NCBI RefSeq assembly: GCF_003390925.1
Contig: NZ_QUBS01000085.1
Location: 1-64,000 of the forward strand
Direction: 5' to 3'
DNA from: Trinickia diaoshuihuensis
GTDB lineage: Bacteria; Pseudomonadota; Gammaproteobacteria; Burkholderiales; Burkholderiaceae
Length of the DNA: 64,000 bases
The notes below the pieces were generated by a model. That model was given only the letters and a program-made list of their open reading frames with translations. It was not told the origin of the DNA and did not search any database. Positions 18,859 through 27,494 of this stretch are shown here, piece by piece (positions within the stretch are counted from its first letter, which is position 1; each line of letters opens with the position of its first letter). The position numbers and the translations under genes were made by a program.

Positions 18859-21800
18859 TCACGCGTTGCGGCGATACTGCCCGCCGACCTCGAACAGCGC
18901 GTGCGTGATCTGCCCGAGCGAGCAGACGCGCACCGCATCCATCAGTACCGCGAATACGTTCTCGCCCTGCATCACGGCACGCCGCAGCCGATCGAGCATC
19001 GGTGCGGATTGTTCCGCATGGCATGCCTGAAACGCGCGCAGCCGTTCGATTTGATTGCGCTTTTCCTCGAGGGTCGAGCGCGCCAGCGCGAGCGGCCCGA
19101 GTGTTTGCGGGGCGGATTCGTCGACGAACGTATTCACGCCGACGATCGGATACGAGCCGTCGTGCTTGCGTTGCTCGTAGCGCATCGATTCGTCCTGGAT
19201 ACGTCCGCGCTGGTAGCCGGTTTCCATCGCGCCGAGCACGCCGCCGCGCGCGGTGAGGCGATCGAATTCGTCGAGCACGGCCGCTTCGACGAGATCGGTC
19301 AATTGCTCGATGACGAAGCTGCCTTGATTCGAGTTCTCGTTCTTCGCCAAACCCCATTCGCGATTGATGATGAGCTGGATGGCCATCGCTCGTCGCACGG
19401 ACGACTCCGTCGGCGTCGTAATCGCTTCGTCGAATGCATTCGTATGCAGCGAATTGCAATTGTCGTAGACGGCGATCAGCGCTTGCAGCGTCGTGCGGAT
19501 ATCGTTGAACGCGACCTCTTGCGCGTGCAGGCTGCGGCCCGACGTCTGCACGTGATACTTGAGCTTTTGGCTGCGCTCGTTCGCACCGTACCTCTCGCGC
19601 ATCGCCACCGCCCAAATGCGGCGCGCCACGCGGCCGAGCACCGCGTACTCGGCCTCCATGCCGTTCGAAAAGAAGAACGATAGGTTCGGCGCGAAATCGT
19701 CGATCGGCATGCCGCGCGCCAAGTAGGCCTCCACATAAGTGAAGCCGTTCGCGAGCGTATAGGCGAGCTGCGTGATCGGATTCGCGCCCGCCTCCGCGAT
19801 GTGATAGCCCGAGATCGACACCGAATAGAAGTTGCGTATGTCGTGTTCGATGAAATAGGCCTGTATGTCTCCCATCACCTTTAGGCTGAACTCCGTCGAG
19901 AAGATGCAGGTGTTTTGGCCCTGGTCCTCCTTCAAGATGTCGGCTTGCACGGTCCCGCGTACCGCGCTCAACGCCTGTGCGCGCGTCTCCGCCATCTCGG
20001 CCGCGCTAGGCTCGCGCCCTTGCGCCGCGCACCGCGCGCGCAATCGTTCGAGTTGCTGATCGATCGCGGCGTTGAAGAACATCGCCAATAGGGTCGGCGC
20101 CGGACCGTTGATCGTCATCGAGACCGACGTCGCCGGATCGCACAAGTCGAATCCGTGGTAGAGCGTCTTCATATCGTCGAGCGTGGCGACCGAGACGCCC
20201 GAATTGCCGATCTTGCCGTATACGTCCGGCCGTTCGCCGGGGTCTTCGCCATAAAGCGTCACCGAGTCGAAGGCCGTCGAAAGACGCCGCGCCGGCATAC
20301 CTTCGGAGAGCAATTTGAAGCGGCGATTCGTGCGCGCCGGATCGCCCTCGCCCGCGAACATGCGTGTCGGGTCTTCGTTCTCTCGTTTGAACGGGAACAC
20401 GCCCGCCGTGAAGGGAAAACAACCGGGCAAGTTTTCGAGCATGAGCCAGCGTAGCGTTTCGCCGGGATCGGCGAATGCCGGTAAGGCCACCTTGCGGATC
20501 GAGGTGCCCGCGAGCGTCGTCGCCGAAAGTTGTATGCGAAGCTCCCGGCCACGAATCGTCACGACGCGTTCGTCGCCCGAATAGTCGGCGACCGTGCGCG
20601 GCCACGCATCGAGCAACGCGCGCTCGCGCGGGCCAAGACAGGCCTCGCGCGCCGCCGTCAAACTATCGAGCCGCGCGACTAGCGAGGCCGCGGTGGCGGC
20701 GTCGCTCGCCATGGCGGCCCCCGCTTCTTCCATGGCCATGCGTCTAGCCTCGGCAAGCTGCCAACGCTCGCGCGCATACCGCGCCTGCTCCGTTGCCCTC
20801 GTGCGATAGGCCCGGATCGTATCGGCGATTTCGGATAGATAGCGCGTGCGTGCGATGGGCACGATGGCGCCGTCCGCATGCGAATGGCGAGTCGCTACGC
20901 GAGGCAAACGAGCGCTAGGAGCAGGCGCCGGCAAGCCGAATTCGCGCAGCGCATCGGCAATGCGGCCGTATAGCGCGGTCACGCCATCGTCGTTGAAACG
21001 CGAGGCGATCGTGCCGACGACCGGCATTTCATCGGGTGCCTCGCCGAACGCGCCGCGGTTGCGCTGCATCTGTTTGGCCACGTCGCGCAACGCATCGAGC
21101 GCACCGGCGCGATCGAACTTATTGATCGCAACGAAATCGGCGAAGTCGAGCATGTCGATCTTTTCGAGCTGACTCGCGGCGCCGAACTCAGGGGTCATCA
21201 CATAAAGCGAGCGATCGGCGACTTGGGCGATCGCGGCATCACCCTGCCCGATGCCCGATGTTTCGACGATCACGAGATCGAAGCCGGCCGCTTTGCAGGC
21301 GGCGATCGCATCGGGGATGACGTCGGGCAATTCGCTGGCCGCCGCGCGCGTGGCAAGCGAGCGCATGAAAACGCGCGGCCCATGACTCCACTGTGCGATC
21401 GCGTTCATGCGAATACGGTCGCCCAGCAGCGCGCCGCCCGATTTGCGGCGCGACGGATCGACGGCTAGGATCGCGATCGACAGCGCATCGCCGTAATCGA
21501 GGCGAAACCGCCGCACGAGCTCGTCCGTCAACGATGACTTGCCTGCGCCGCCCGTCCCCGTCACGCCAAGCACGGGCACTGGCGTTCGGGCGTCGGCGCG
21601 TTCGGCCAAGGCCGCGAGCATCGCGGCGTCCGCGTGCCCGTTTTCGAGCGCGCTGATGAGCCTCGCCAGCGCGCGCCGAGCCGCCGGTCCATCGCCGGCG
21701 ACGGCCGCCAGCCATGCCGCCGCATCGGGCTCGCTGGAGGGATCGGCTCGCTCCCGCACCTGTCGGCAGCGGGCGATCATATCGTCGATCATGCCTTGCA

Positions 21801-22218
21801 GGCCAAGCCGCTGCCCCGCCTGCGGCGAGTACAGACATCGCACGCCGTAGCGCATCAACGCGTCGATTTCGTCGGGAAGAATGACGCCGCCCCCGCCGCC
21901 GAACACGGCGATATGCTCGCCGCCGCCCTCGCGCAGCGCATCGACGAGATAGGTGAAGTATTCGAGGTGTCCGCCTTGGTAGCTGGAGACAGCCACGGCA
22001 TCGGCATCCTCGTCCAGGGCCGCGCGCGCGACCTCCGCGACGGACCGGTTATGACCGAGATGGACGACTTCGACGCCGTTGGCCTGCAAGATGCGGCGAA
22101 TGATATTGATCGTTGCGTCGTGGCCGTCGAACAGCGCGGCGGCCGTGACGAAACGCAAGCGTCGAGCCGGCGCCGGACCGGGGGCGCGGCGCTGTTGCGG
22201 CGCGGAAAGATCGGTCAT
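18859..22218 (-). CDS. icmF: fused isobutyryl-CoA mutase IcmF
   Basis: This 1119-residue fusion interconverts isobutyryl-CoA and n-butyryl-CoA with adenosylcobalamin. An N-terminal B12 domain (about 20-150) has the lower-ligand histidine H33 in FDGHDATINIIRR. A MeaB-like G-protein chaperone domain has the P-loop GVTGTGGAGKSS (218-229) and NKFD. The mutase TIM barrel follows. Two substrate-pocket features separate it from methylmalonyl-CoA mutase: the FPFTAGVFPFKRENEDP segment in place of the tyrosine-bearing one, and Q768 (DQGQNTCIF) where methylmalonyl-CoA mutase has arginine. Length and domain order match the IcmF family. Confidence 0.94.
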   Translation of the reverse strand: MTDLSAPQQRRAPGPAPARRLRFVTAAALFDGHDATINIIRRILQANGVEVVHLGHNRSVAEVARAALDEDADAVAVSSYQGGHLEYFTYLVDALREGGGEHIAVFGGGGGVILPDEIDALMRYGVRCLYSPQAGQRLGLQGMIDDMIARCRQVRERADPSSEPDAAAWLAAVAGDGPAARRALARLISALENGHADAAMLAALAERADARTPVPVLGVTGTGGAGKSSLTDELVRRFRLDYGDALSIAILAVDPSRRKSGGALLGDRIRMNAIAQWSHGPRVFMRSLATRAAASELPDVIPDAIAACKAAGFDLVIVETSGIGQGDAAIAQVADRSLYVMTPEFGAASQLEKIDMLDFADFVAINKFDRAGALDALRDVAKQMQRNRGAFGEAPDEMPVVGTIASRFNDDGVTALYGRIADALREFGLPAPAPSARLPRVATRHSHADGAIVPIARTRYLSEIADTIRAYRTRATEQARYARERWQLAEARRMAMEEAGAAMASDAATAASLVARLDSLTAAREACLGPRERALLDAWPRTVADYSGDERVVTIRGRELRIQLSATTLAGTSIRKVALPAFADPGETLRWLMLENLPGCFPFTAGVFPFKRENEDPTRMFAGEGDPARTNRRFKLLSEGMPARRLSTAFDSVTLYGEDPGERPDVYGKIGNSGVSVATLDDMKTLYHGFDLCDPATSVSMTINGPAPTLLAMFFNAAIDQQLERLRARCAAQGREPSAAEMAETRAQALSAVRGTVQADILKEDQGQNTCIFSTEFSLKVMGDIQAYFIEHDIRNFYSVSISGYHIAEAGANPITQLAYTLANGFTYVEAYLARGMPIDDFAPNLSFFFSNGMEAEYAVLGRVARRIWAVAMRERYGANERSQKLKYHVQTSGRSLHAQEVAFNDIRTTLQALIAVYDNCNSLHTNAFDEAITTPTESSVRRAMAIQLIINREWGLAKNENSNQGSFVIEQLTDLVEAAVLDEFDRLTARGGVLGAMETGYQRGRIQDESMRYEQRKHDGSYPIVGVNTFVDESAPQTLGPLALARSTLEEKRNQIERLRAFQACHAEQSAPMLDRLRRAVMQGENVFAVLMDAVRVCSLGQITHALFEVGGQYRRNA

Positions 22219-22313
22219 GACTGAGCCCGTTGCACGCTTGCCGGCTGCGAAGCCGATGCTTGCAGTATAGGCAACGGGCGGCGAGGCTCCGTGCGCGCGC
22301 CCTCACGCGTGAT

Positions 22314-22340
22314 GCAAGGCCGGGCGCCTCCCGGCCTTGC
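22314..22340 (-). terminator. strong hairpin after the porin gene
   Basis: A perfect 11-bp stem, GCAAGGCCGGG/CCCGGCCTTGC, with a 5-base loop lies just past the porin stop codon. There is no clear T-run, so it may be a terminator or a 3'-end-stabilising structure. Confidence 0.6.
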
Positions 22341-22368
22341 GCGCTCCCAGCGAATCGAAACGCGGTGC

Positions 22369-23475
22369 TTAGAACTTCGCGCGCATGCCCGCGCCGATCG
22401 TTTGCCCCGTCGAAAGGCTGCTCAGCTTGTCGTTCATATACGCGGCGTACAGATCGGTACGCTTGGAGAGCGGATAGTCGTAGCCGAGCGCCCAAGTGCG
22501 GCGCGTCTGGTCGAGTCCGCCCGCATCGCGCGAGTAAGCGAACGAAGCCATGACCGAGCCCGGGCCGACGGGCACCGTCACGCCGCCTTGCCCCGTATTC
22601 ACGTGCCAACTGCCGCCCGTCAGGTTGTCGTTCTTCGTGTACATATACTGGCCGTAGAACTTGGCAACTTTCAGGTCGTAGCTCGCGCCGAGCTGAGCGA
22701 CGCTCTGGCTCTTGAACGGAACGATCGTCCCAAACGGCGGCACGTTCACGAGATCGCCAGGGCTGTTGTTGAAGTTCACGTACTGATAGACACCGGTCGC
22801 CGCGAACGGACCATGGAAGTACAGGAACTGCGCGCTCCATTTTTTCGCGCCGTTGTTGCCGGCTTGGTTGCCGAGGCCGTACATGACGCTGGCCGACAGC
22901 CCGTTGTAATCGGGCGTGGAATACTGAATCGCGTTGTTCCAGCCCGAATCGCCGACCACGCCCATGTCCGTGCCATACGTCGCACCCGTCGGCGTCGCCG
23001 TATTGCCGAGGAAGACGTGATAGACCATCGGCGAGAATGTGTACGAGTCGATGAACGGGTTGAACAGAATCGTCGAGACGAACAGGTGCGTCGTCAAACG
23101 GCCGGCCGTTACCGTGCCGTAGGGCGATTCGATGCCGACGTAGGCGTTGCGCGAGAAGAAGCTGTCGCCCGTGAAGCGGCCGTAGTTGCCGTTTTGGGGC
23201 AGGAAAAAGTCTTCCAACGTGAAGACGGCCTTATATCCGCCGCCGAGATCTTCCGAGCCCTTCATCCCCCAGTACGACGTCGACATGCCGCCGCCACCGA
23301 CGACCCATGAGCGCTGCCCACCCGGGAATTGCTGCATCCCCACCCACGTGTCGACCTGTCCGTAGAGCTGCACGCTCGATTGGGCATGGACGGCTGTACC
23401 CGCCGCACAAGCGAAGGCGGCGACGGCGGCCATGCGAAGACTCGTTTTCAGCGCGCGGCTGACGGTGGCTTTCAT
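22369..23475 (-). CDS. Gram-negative outer-membrane porin (OmpC-like, Burkholderia type)
   Basis: This 368-residue protein is a general diffusion porin of the outer membrane. It has a signal peptide (MKATVSRALKTSLRMAAVAAFACAAGTAVHA) cleaved before QSSVQLYGQVDTWVG, the characteristic first strand of Burkholderiales porins. Repeated amphipathic strands follow, and the protein ends in GAGMRAKF with the terminal phenylalanine needed for Bam-dependent assembly. AGGAGA sits just before the ATG at 23475, which decides this start over an upstream one at 23490. It lies upstream of icmF on the same strand but is separated by a strong hairpin. Confidence 0.95.
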   Translation of the reverse strand: MKATVSRALKTSLRMAAVAAFACAAGTAVHAQSSVQLYGQVDTWVGMQQFPGGQRSWVVGGGGMSTSYWGMKGSEDLGGGYKAVFTLEDFFLPQNGNYGRFTGDSFFSRNAYVGIESPYGTVTAGRLTTHLFVSTILFNPFIDSYTFSPMVYHVFLGNTATPTGATYGTDMGVVGDSGWNNAIQYSTPDYNGLSASVMYGLGNQAGNNGAKKWSAQFLYFHGPFAATGVYQYVNFNNSPGDLVNVPPFGTIVPFKSQSVAQLGASYDLKVAKFYGQYMYTKNDNLTGGSWHVNTGQGGVTVPVGPGSVMASFAYSRDAGGLDQTRRTWALGYDYPLSKRTDLYAAYMNDKLSSLSTGQTIGAGMRAKF

Positions 23476-23929
23476 AGGTTCTCCTGTCATTTGTCAGAAA
23501 AGTGATACGTGTGAACCGCTCCTGGCGCTGTGGGTCGCCTTATTTTGTTTCGGGGCGAGCCCATCTTTACGGACCATATTTGCGGACAAAATTACGTCCT
23601 CTTATGGCCGGTATAGCGATTCGCTTAATCGTGCCGCATGCGAAGGCGCGCTTGCCCATACCCGGTGCGCCGGGGTGAACCGGTGCACGCGAATAGCGCG
23701 TCGCGAATGGCCGGACAGGCGCACGGGCGCTCGCTCTCAGCCGTAAATTCGGAAACAGGAGGGAATATGACGCACGAGTGGCGGACGACAAAATGTTTTC
23801 GTCCGAGGAGTGCCTCGTAGACGAGTGGAAGCGGGGTTTAGGGCTTGAAAGTGTGGCGAATTTGCATCATTGGCCGGCGCCGCGGAGGCGGGACGATGAG
23901 GCGGTGCGATGCCCCACGAAGGTGAGGCG
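23476..23929. other. intergenic region upstream of the porin
   Basis: About 450 bases without a supported gene. It must contain the porin promoter and long leader, as is common for porin genes. I could not assign promoter boxes or an operator. Confidence 0.5.
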
Positions 23930-24388
23930 TCAGTTGCGGTAGGCCGACGGCGGCTGCGGCGGTCGCGGCACATGGCCGTTCGGCGGGGGCGGCGGCCGCG
24001 TGGCTTCGCGCTCCTCGTTGTAGCGGGCGATGTCGGCACGAATCGATCCTGCACGCAGATACGCGGCACCGCCCTCGCGCGCGAGCGTGCGCGCTTCGTC
24101 GCTGACCGGCCGCAACGGCATCGCCGCGGGCAGGGCGACGGGCGCGGGTACCATTCGTGCGGCGCCATGCCCGTAAGGGTTGCCCGACATCATGAAGGCG
24201 CGACGGGCGGAGGGCCGGATAACGGGCCCCGCGGCACGACTCGGTGCCCGCCACAGCGAGGCGCCGCGCGAGGGCGCGAACCATCCCTCATGCCCGTGCG
24301 GAGGCTGCGCGAGGGCGAGCGAAGCCGCGAACGTGCAAAGCACGACCGCCACCCACCGCCCAATGAATTTCAACGCGCAATCCGTCAT
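23930..24388 (-). CDS. hypothetical secreted protein
   Basis: This 152-residue protein has an N-terminal signal peptide (hydrophobic VAVVLCTFAASLALAQ) followed by a mature chain rich in proline, alanine and arginine. A short alanine-rich helix lies at about residues 97-125 (SDEARTLAREGGAAYLRAG...ARYNEEREA). The C-terminus is proline-rich and ends PPSAYRN. No family is recognised. It resembles small periplasmic proteins of unknown role in Burkholderia. Confidence 0.65.
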   Translation of the reverse strand: MTDCALKFIGRWVAVVLCTFAASLALAQPPHGHEGWFAPSRGASLWRAPSRAAGPVIRPSARRAFMMSGNPYGHGAARMVPAPVALPAAMPLRPVSDEARTLAREGGAAYLRAGSIRADIARYNEEREATRPPPPPNGHVPRPPQPPSAYRN

Positions 24389-24703
24389 TTTCGATGCACT
24401 CGCCTGGCCCCCACGGAATGCTGCCCGGGCACGATGCGCCTTCTTTACCGAGCGCTCGTCAGATCAAAGCGGGCTCCGGGGGATCTTGAGGTGTAATTTA
24501 TGGGCCGCCCCACGAGGTGTCGAGGCAAAAAGTGTTAGGCGAGCGACGCCGTTGTAACTCGGTGTTACCGTGGCGCTTTTGGCTGGTTGCCCGCATTCAT
24601 GCGACTATTGCGCAGTGCCGCAAATTTCGATTTGCTTCCCATTTTCCCTTTTTATATTCGCGCGCCCGGCGCGCATTCGTTTCGCGATAACGAGAAGTAG
24701 CTC
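24389..24703. other. divergent intergenic region
   Basis: About 315 bases between a minus-strand secreted protein gene and the plus-strand transporter. The right half is less GC-rich, as expected for a promoter. No motif could be assigned. Confidence 0.45.
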
Positions 24704-25714
24704 ATGCGTCGTCCTCCCTTTCTGGTTCCCGACAATTTCACGCTCGCGCTCGTTGGGACGGTTGTGCTCGCGAGCCTCTTACCCTGCAAAGGCGAGACGG
24801 CGGTCGCCGTCGATTGGGTCACCAATATCGCGATCGGGCTGTTGTTCTTCCTGCACGGCGCCAAGCTCTCGCGCGAGGCGGTCGTGGCGGGCGCGACGCA
24901 TTGGCGGCTGCATGGCGTCGTACTGATCAGCACCTTCGTCATGTTCCCGCTGCTTGGGCTGGCGATGAAGCCGCTCGTCGCGCCTATCGTCACGCCCGCG
25001 CTCTACACGGGCATTTTATTTCTGTGCACCTTGCCCTCGACCGTGCAATCGTCGATCGCCTTCACCTCGATCGCACGGGGCAACGTGCCGGCCGCCGTTT
25101 GCAGTGCGTCGGCATCGAGCCTGCTGGGCATCTTCCTGACCCCGGCGCTCGTGAGTGTGGTGGTCACGAACCACGCGGCCACGACCGGCTCGGGCTGGCA
25201 CACGGTCGGCGCCATCGTCATGCAACTGCTCGTCCCGTTCGTCGCCGGTCAATTGCTGCGGCCCGTGATCGGCCCGTGGATCGATCGCAACCGGGCGGTA
25301 TTGCGCTTCGTCGATCAGGGCTCGATCCTACTCGTCGTGTACACCGCGTTCAGCGAGGCCGTCAACGAAGGGCTGTGGCGCCACCTGCCGCCCGCCGCGC
25401 TCGCCGGCCTCGTCTTCGTCAATGCGCTGCTGCTTGCGCTCGCGCTCGGCATCACGGCGTTCGCGAGCAAGCGCCTCGGATTCAATCGCGAAGATCAAAT
25501 CACCATCATCTTTTGCGGATCGAAGAAGAGCCTCGCATCGGGCATCCCCATGGCCAAGGTGATTTTCGCATCCCATGCGGTGGGCGCCGTCGTCCTGCCG
25601 CTCATGCTGTTTCACCAGATGCAGTTGATGGTTTGCGCGGCCCTCGCCCAGCGCTGGGCCACCCGCGAGACGCACGCCGAGCGCTCGCAGACCGCCGCCG
25701 CCCAGCGGCACTGA
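24704..25714 (+). CDS. bile acid:sodium symporter-like transporter
   Basis: This 336-residue inner-membrane protein has nine to ten hydrophobic helices and the SBF-like fold (YfeH/RCH1 type). Typical segments are AIGLLFFLHGAKLSREAV near residues 42-60, LPSTVQSSIAFTSIARGNVPAAVC at about 110-135, and the conserved FCGSKKSLASGIPMAKVIF near 268-286. Relatives in eukaryotes and bacteria are linked to calcium or organic-anion homeostasis, so the substrate is uncertain. It is a stand-alone gene. Confidence 0.88.
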   Translation: MRRPPFLVPDNFTLALVGTVVLASLLPCKGETAVAVDWVTNIAIGLLFFLHGAKLSREAVVAGATHWRLHGVVLISTFVMFPLLGLAMKPLVAPIVTPALYTGILFLCTLPSTVQSSIAFTSIARGNVPAAVCSASASSLLGIFLTPALVSVVVTNHAATTGSGWHTVGAIVMQLLVPFVAGQLLRPVIGPWIDRNRAVLRFVDQGSILLVVYTAFSEAVNEGLWRHLPPAALAGLVFVNALLLALALGITAFASKRLGFNREDQITIIFCGSKKSLASGIPMAKVIFASHAVGAVVLPLMLFHQMQLMVCAALAQRWATRETHAERSQTAAAQRH

Positions 25715-26102
25715 GCGAGCCCGGCGGCGTCGCCTCGGTCGCCGCCGGCTGATTGCACCGCATCGAAAACTTTGCGACGAGCATAGAAAATCAATTACCG
25801 ACCGGGCATTTTCCGATCTAGAAATCCGAAAGGAAAAGCGCAAACGTTTGCATGCAATAAATGGCCGAAAATAGCGCATGCCCGCGGTTCGCAAAAACGG
25901 TCCGACACACTCCTCGACATCCGTCCCACCCTGGTTCGACGCGGCAAAAAACGCCAACAGCCCGCAGGCGTCCGTCCATCACTCATAAATCTTCTTAAAA
26001 TCAACCCACTGGGCTTTTAGCGCTATTAGAATGGCGCGACCAAACGGGGTGCCACGAGCTTTTTCCGTGAATGCCGAAATAGCACGTCCAAGCGAGACAA
26101 TA
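25715..26102. other. intergenic region before the diguanylate cyclase
   Basis: Nearly 390 bases without a supported gene. It is less GC-rich towards the right and probably carries the promoter of the GGDEF gene. An ATG at 26031 in frame with that gene would shorten this gap. Confidence 0.45.
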
Positions 26103-27371
26103 ATGAACAGCGAGGATAGACCAAACGATGTTCGCCAGGAGGGCGTGTCGCGCCGCATGCGGCGCATCCGGGGACGGCGCGCCAAGACCATCGAGGCGCC
26201 CGAAGACACGCACTCGTTCGAAGACTATGCCGCGCATCGCCTCTGGTCGTTCCTGTGTGCGCAACTCGCCACGGCGCTCGTCGGCTACATCGTGCTCGTC
26301 GCCGGCGACGCCTGGCTCGACAAGCAGCGCATGGCCCCAGCCGCGCTCGCAAGCGCCCTGCCGGCGCTGCCGATGACGCTCTCGCTCGTCGTCGCCTGGA
26401 GCAAGGGCAGCGGATTGCGCGCGAGCCTGGCGGCACTCGCCTTTATCGCTTCGCTCGAAGCCGGCATCGTCCTGCACGCGCTGCAATGGGGCGACGGCCT
26501 GCTCATCGTGCTGCCGGCCTTCGTCTTGATTCCGCTCACGTTTAGTCCGGTGCTGCTGCGCGGATGGGATTTCCCGGCCGCGGCAGCGCTCGCGTTGGCG
26601 GGCCCGCTCACGCTCGTGGCCATCGGCCGGCCGGCCGCGGTCGAACAATTCGGCGTCGTGCTTTCGATGTTCATCGCCATCTCCACGAGCCTCGTCACGA
26701 ACCTGTTCGCGCTGCGTTCGCAGAAAAAGAGCTTCCGGCTGGAGCGTCAACTGCGCGCGTTCGCCGACATCGACGAACTCACGCAACTCCCGCGCCGCCG
26801 CCGCGTGTTCGAACTCGGGCGCCGTATCTTGCTGCGGGCCGAACGCGTCTCACAGCCATTTTCGGTGCTCTATATCGACGCCGACCATTTCAAGGCCGTC
26901 AACGACCGTTTCGGGCACGACGCCGGTGATCGCGCATTGCAGTTGATCGCGCAGCACATCCAGCACAGCATGAGGCCGAGCGACGTTGCGGGGCGCTTCG
27001 GCGGGGAGGAGTTCGTCGTGCTGTTGCCCGGCACCGATGAGCAAGATGCTGCTCGCGTCGCCGAACGCTTGCGGCGCCGGATCGAAGACTGGCGTCAGTT
27101 CGAGGTGGCGTTGACGATCAGCGTGGGGGTCGCGCAGCATGTGCGCGGCGAAGCGATCGAACGCGTGATCCGGCGCGCCGACACCGCGCTGCTCGACGCA
27201 AAAGGCAGCGGCCGCAATCGCGTGGTCATCGCCCAGCGTCCGCTGGACGCGCTGACGCCGCGTCAGGACGGGCAGACCATGGGCATGGCCGAGCGCGTAC
27301 GCGAGCACGCGCGGACCGATGCGGCCAACGATTCGTTGGCCAAGCCCGGCCGCGAGCCGGTGGCCGATTGA
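26103..27371 (+). CDS. membrane-bound diguanylate cyclase
   Basis: This 422-residue protein should make cyclic di-GMP. The N-terminal half has about six hydrophobic helices (about residues 40-210), a possible sensory membrane domain. The C-terminal GGDEF domain is intact: YIDADHFKAVNDRFGHDAGD and the active site RFGGEEFVVLLPG near residue 300, with TISVGVAQH. No RxxD inhibitory site is seen directly before GGEEF. The start at 26103 was preferred; an in-frame ATG at 26031 adds 24 residues. The next gene on the same strand encodes an EAL-GGDEF protein, so the two may act on one pathway. Confidence 0.9.
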   Translation: MNSEDRPNDVRQEGVSRRMRRIRGRRAKTIEAPEDTHSFEDYAAHRLWSFLCAQLATALVGYIVLVAGDAWLDKQRMAPAALASALPALPMTLSLVVAWSKGSGLRASLAALAFIASLEAGIVLHALQWGDGLLIVLPAFVLIPLTFSPVLLRGWDFPAAAALALAGPLTLVAIGRPAAVEQFGVVLSMFIAISTSLVTNLFALRSQKKSFRLERQLRAFADIDELTQLPRRRRVFELGRRILLRAERVSQPFSVLYIDADHFKAVNDRFGHDAGDRALQLIAQHIQHSMRPSDVAGRFGGEEFVVLLPGTDEQDAARVAERLRRRIEDWRQFEVALTISVGVAQHVRGEAIERVIRRADTALLDAKGSGRNRVVIAQRPLDALTPRQDGQTMGMAERVREHARTDAANDSLAKPGREPVAD

Positions 27372-27494
27372 GGACACGGCCGCCGGGCCGCGAACGCACC
27401 ATGCCGGTGCATCGCTTCACCGAAAATTCATTCAATTCTCAAGCATCGCGGTCGATAAGCCGAATGTCCAACCATTTCGGCTCGTTGTCCCGTC

